DNA from: Methyloversatilis discipulorum
Lineage (GTDB): Bacteria > Pseudomonadota > Gammaproteobacteria > Burkholderiales > Rhodocyclaceae
NCBI RefSeq assembly: GCF_018780585.1
Contig: NZ_JADMJL010000004.1
Coordinates: 47,273-111,272 of the forward strand
Length of the DNA stretch: 64,000 bases
Direction: 5' to 3'
Part shown: positions 60,749 through 64,000 of the stretch, piece by piece
How the letters are laid out: every line of letters begins with the position of its first letter
Numbering within the stretch: the first letter of the stretch is position 1
Made by a program: the position numbers and the translations under genes
The notes under the pieces: model-generated
What the model was told of the DNA's origin: nothing
The model's input: the letters and a program-made list of their open reading frames with translations, nothing else
The model's database searches: none

Positions 60749-61945
60749 TTAGAACATGAAGTTCAGGCCGACGTTGAGCAGCGTGCTCTTCTCACCCGCC
60801 GTCACGCCCGCTGCGACGATGCTGGTGCGCAGGGTTGCGCCCGGGTCGGCATCGGCGAAGGCGGCCTGAATGTACAGCGTGGTGTCGGGGCGCCACTGGT
60901 AGTCATTGCTGATCACGATGAACTTGGTTTCATCGCTCTTGTTGGCGTCGTCCTTGTTCAGATAGAAGGCGAGCGTAGCCGAGTTCTTCGCGCTCCACTT
61001 CCAGTCCAGACCAGTACCGAAGCCATTCACGTCGAACAGCTGGTTGCCCGCCGTGTTGTCGTTCTTGGCGTTCATCCAGTTGTTCTTCCAGGTGAAGTCG
61101 CCGAACGGAATGGCGAAGCCGAGCGAGGTGTGATCGACCACCTTCTTGCCCGACTGCTCGTCGTGGAAGGCCTGGTAGGAGCCGGACAGCGTGATCGGAC
61201 CGTTGTAGGTCAGGCCCAGCGCATAGGCGCTGTTGTCCTTGAAGTCGCCAGCCTGGCCGCCGAAGGAATACAGCACACCCATGGTGACCGGACCCCAGGT
61301 GTTGCGGTACTGCACGGCGTTGTTCATGAAAATGCCAACGTCGTTATTCGTGTTGCGACCGCTGCCGTTGTTCGGGTTGAAGGTCGTGAACAACTGACCG
61401 TAGGCCCAGGCGTACAGGTTGGAGAACTGTTCCTTGAACGCGCGCGGTTCGGTGCCGATGTGGGCCAGCAGCGCCGGGCCGTACTGGCGGCCGAGGGTCA
61501 GGCTACCCCAGTCGCCGCGCACACCCAGGTTGGCCTGACGACGGAACAGCGGGGTATTGACGCCGCCGGGGCCGGTGCCGTTCGCGTCGCCGGTGCCGTG
61601 CAGGAAACCGTTGTTGGTGTCGAAGTGCGATTCGAGGTTGAAGAAGGCAGTCAGGTTCACGTCGAGCTCGCGCTCGCCCTTGAAGCCGATGACCGTCTGA
61701 CGCAGGCCGCTGGTTTCCATCGACGTCTTGCTGTCGCCGGTCGCGTTCGCATCGCTGTTGTAGAGCATGCCGACGTCGATGATGCCGAACATCGACAGTT
61801 TGGTACCGCCGAATTCGCCGATGACGATGTCGGCCATCGCCGGCGTCGACATCACACAGAGTGCGGCCACGGCGGCAGCGCCGGCCGTGAACTTGCGGGT
61901 TTGGGTAAAGGTGCTGTTCAGCGACTTGCGTCCAGTTCTTGTCAT
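60749..61945 (-). CDS. Outer-membrane porin (Gram-negative general porin type)
   Basis: This 398-residue protein has a signal peptide ending TPAMA-DI. The beta-barrel pattern starts KLSMFGIIDVGMLYNSD, with FKGERELDVNLTAFFNLESHFD and RQANLGVRGDWGSLTLGRQYGP, all typical of betaproteobacterial porins. It ends in the terminal phenylalanine (LNFMF) needed for barrel assembly. AGGAGGGG precedes the ATG. Its place before the alcohol dehydrogenase suggests substrate entry for that pathway. Confidence 0.92.
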   Translation of the reverse strand: MTRTGRKSLNSTFTQTRKFTAGAAAVAALCVMSTPAMADIVIGEFGGTKLSMFGIIDVGMLYNSDANATGDSKTSMETSGLRQTVIGFKGERELDVNLTAFFNLESHFDTNNGFLHGTGDANGTGPGGVNTPLFRRQANLGVRGDWGSLTLGRQYGPALLAHIGTEPRAFKEQFSNLYAWAYGQLFTTFNPNNGSGRNTNNDVGIFMNNAVQYRNTWGPVTMGVLYSFGGQAGDFKDNSAYALGLTYNGPITLSGSYQAFHDEQSGKKVVDHTSLGFAIPFGDFTWKNNWMNAKNDNTAGNQLFDVNGFGTGLDWKWSAKNSATLAFYLNKDDANKSDETKFIVISNDYQWRPDTTLYIQAAFADADPGATLRTSIVAAGVTAGEKSTLLNVGLNFMF

Positions 61946-62027
61946 GTTCCCCTCCTAGGTGATGCTGTTGATTGGTCCTGGTTGAATGCGGCGCCTGCAT
62001 GTTCGGGTCACCGTCGGAGGGCTTAAG

Positions 62028-62042
62028 GCAGCATTCATGCCA
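62028..62042 (-). promoter_or_regulatory. Sigma-54-like promoter facing the porin gene
   Basis: On the minus strand TGGCATGAATGCTGC keeps the GG and GC elements at exact spacing with two mismatches to TGGCACG-N4-TTGC. The predicted leader is about 70 bases. Confidence 0.6.
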
Positions 62043-62122
62043 CTGAAGCAATTGCCCGCAAACCCGCATGGATACTGGGGTTATGCCCTGGAGATCGCGG
62101 AGGGCTGCGACAGATGTACGGG

Positions 62123-64000
<1,878 letters not shown>

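Overview
The window is high-GC DNA from a Gram-negative bacterium. It most resembles a betaproteobacterium of the Rhodocyclales/Sterolibacteriaceae type, and Methyloversatilis-like facultative methylotrophs are my best guess. The reasons are a PQQ-dependent alcohol dehydrogenase with its own cytochrome c and porin, a sigma-54-driven acetoin dehydrogenase operon, a PEP-CTERM protein, several chemoreceptors and a NosP-type signalling operon. The genus is inferred from gene content, not proven.

Region by region. 1-11.6 kb: the C-terminal 3,603 residues of a giant repeat-rich secreted protein, followed by a FecR-domain partner. 11.6-18 kb: dsbC, a UbiH-family hydroxylase, tRNA-Met with a clear promoter and terminator, a tandem-Cache/CheW protein, a double-PepSY protein and a His-rich secreted protein. 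18-23.6 kb: a double-length UvrA paralogue. 23.7-31.2 kb: a small serine protease, a DAACS symporter, a ZIP transporter, MltA with an odd cysteine-rich linker, then a four-gene run (small membrane protein, DUF815 ATPase, Nudix-ThiE fusion, TraB/GumN). 31.2-40.8 kb: a chemoreceptor, a diguanylate cyclase relic lacking its GGDEF loop, rlmJ, a DUF2721 protein and a tightly packed NosP/FIST, histidine kinase, HDOD regulator, degenerate HD-GYP regulator operon. 40.9-48.3 kb: a PhoX-like PEP-CTERM protein, recG, ridA, a zinc-binding soluble chemoreceptor, SPOR and DUF2802 proteins and a YdcF-family protein.

48.3-64 kb is the most coherent part. Minus-strand acoX-acoA-acoB-acoC is followed by lipA, thiS, thiG and an SDR gene, so a TPP- and lipoate-dependent acetoin dehydrogenase is collinear with genes making its cofactors. 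acoR is divergent. A -24/-12 promoter lies just upstream of acoX, and a 20-bp palindrome lies about 140 bp further up. The same two 12-base words recur at 62.1 kb, between two further sigma-54-like promoters: one faces the porin-alcohol dehydrogenase-cytochrome c genes, the other faces thiC, which has no visible TPP riboswitch. This suggests one AcoR-type regulon joining alcohol/acetoin oxidation with the supply of thiamine and lipoate.
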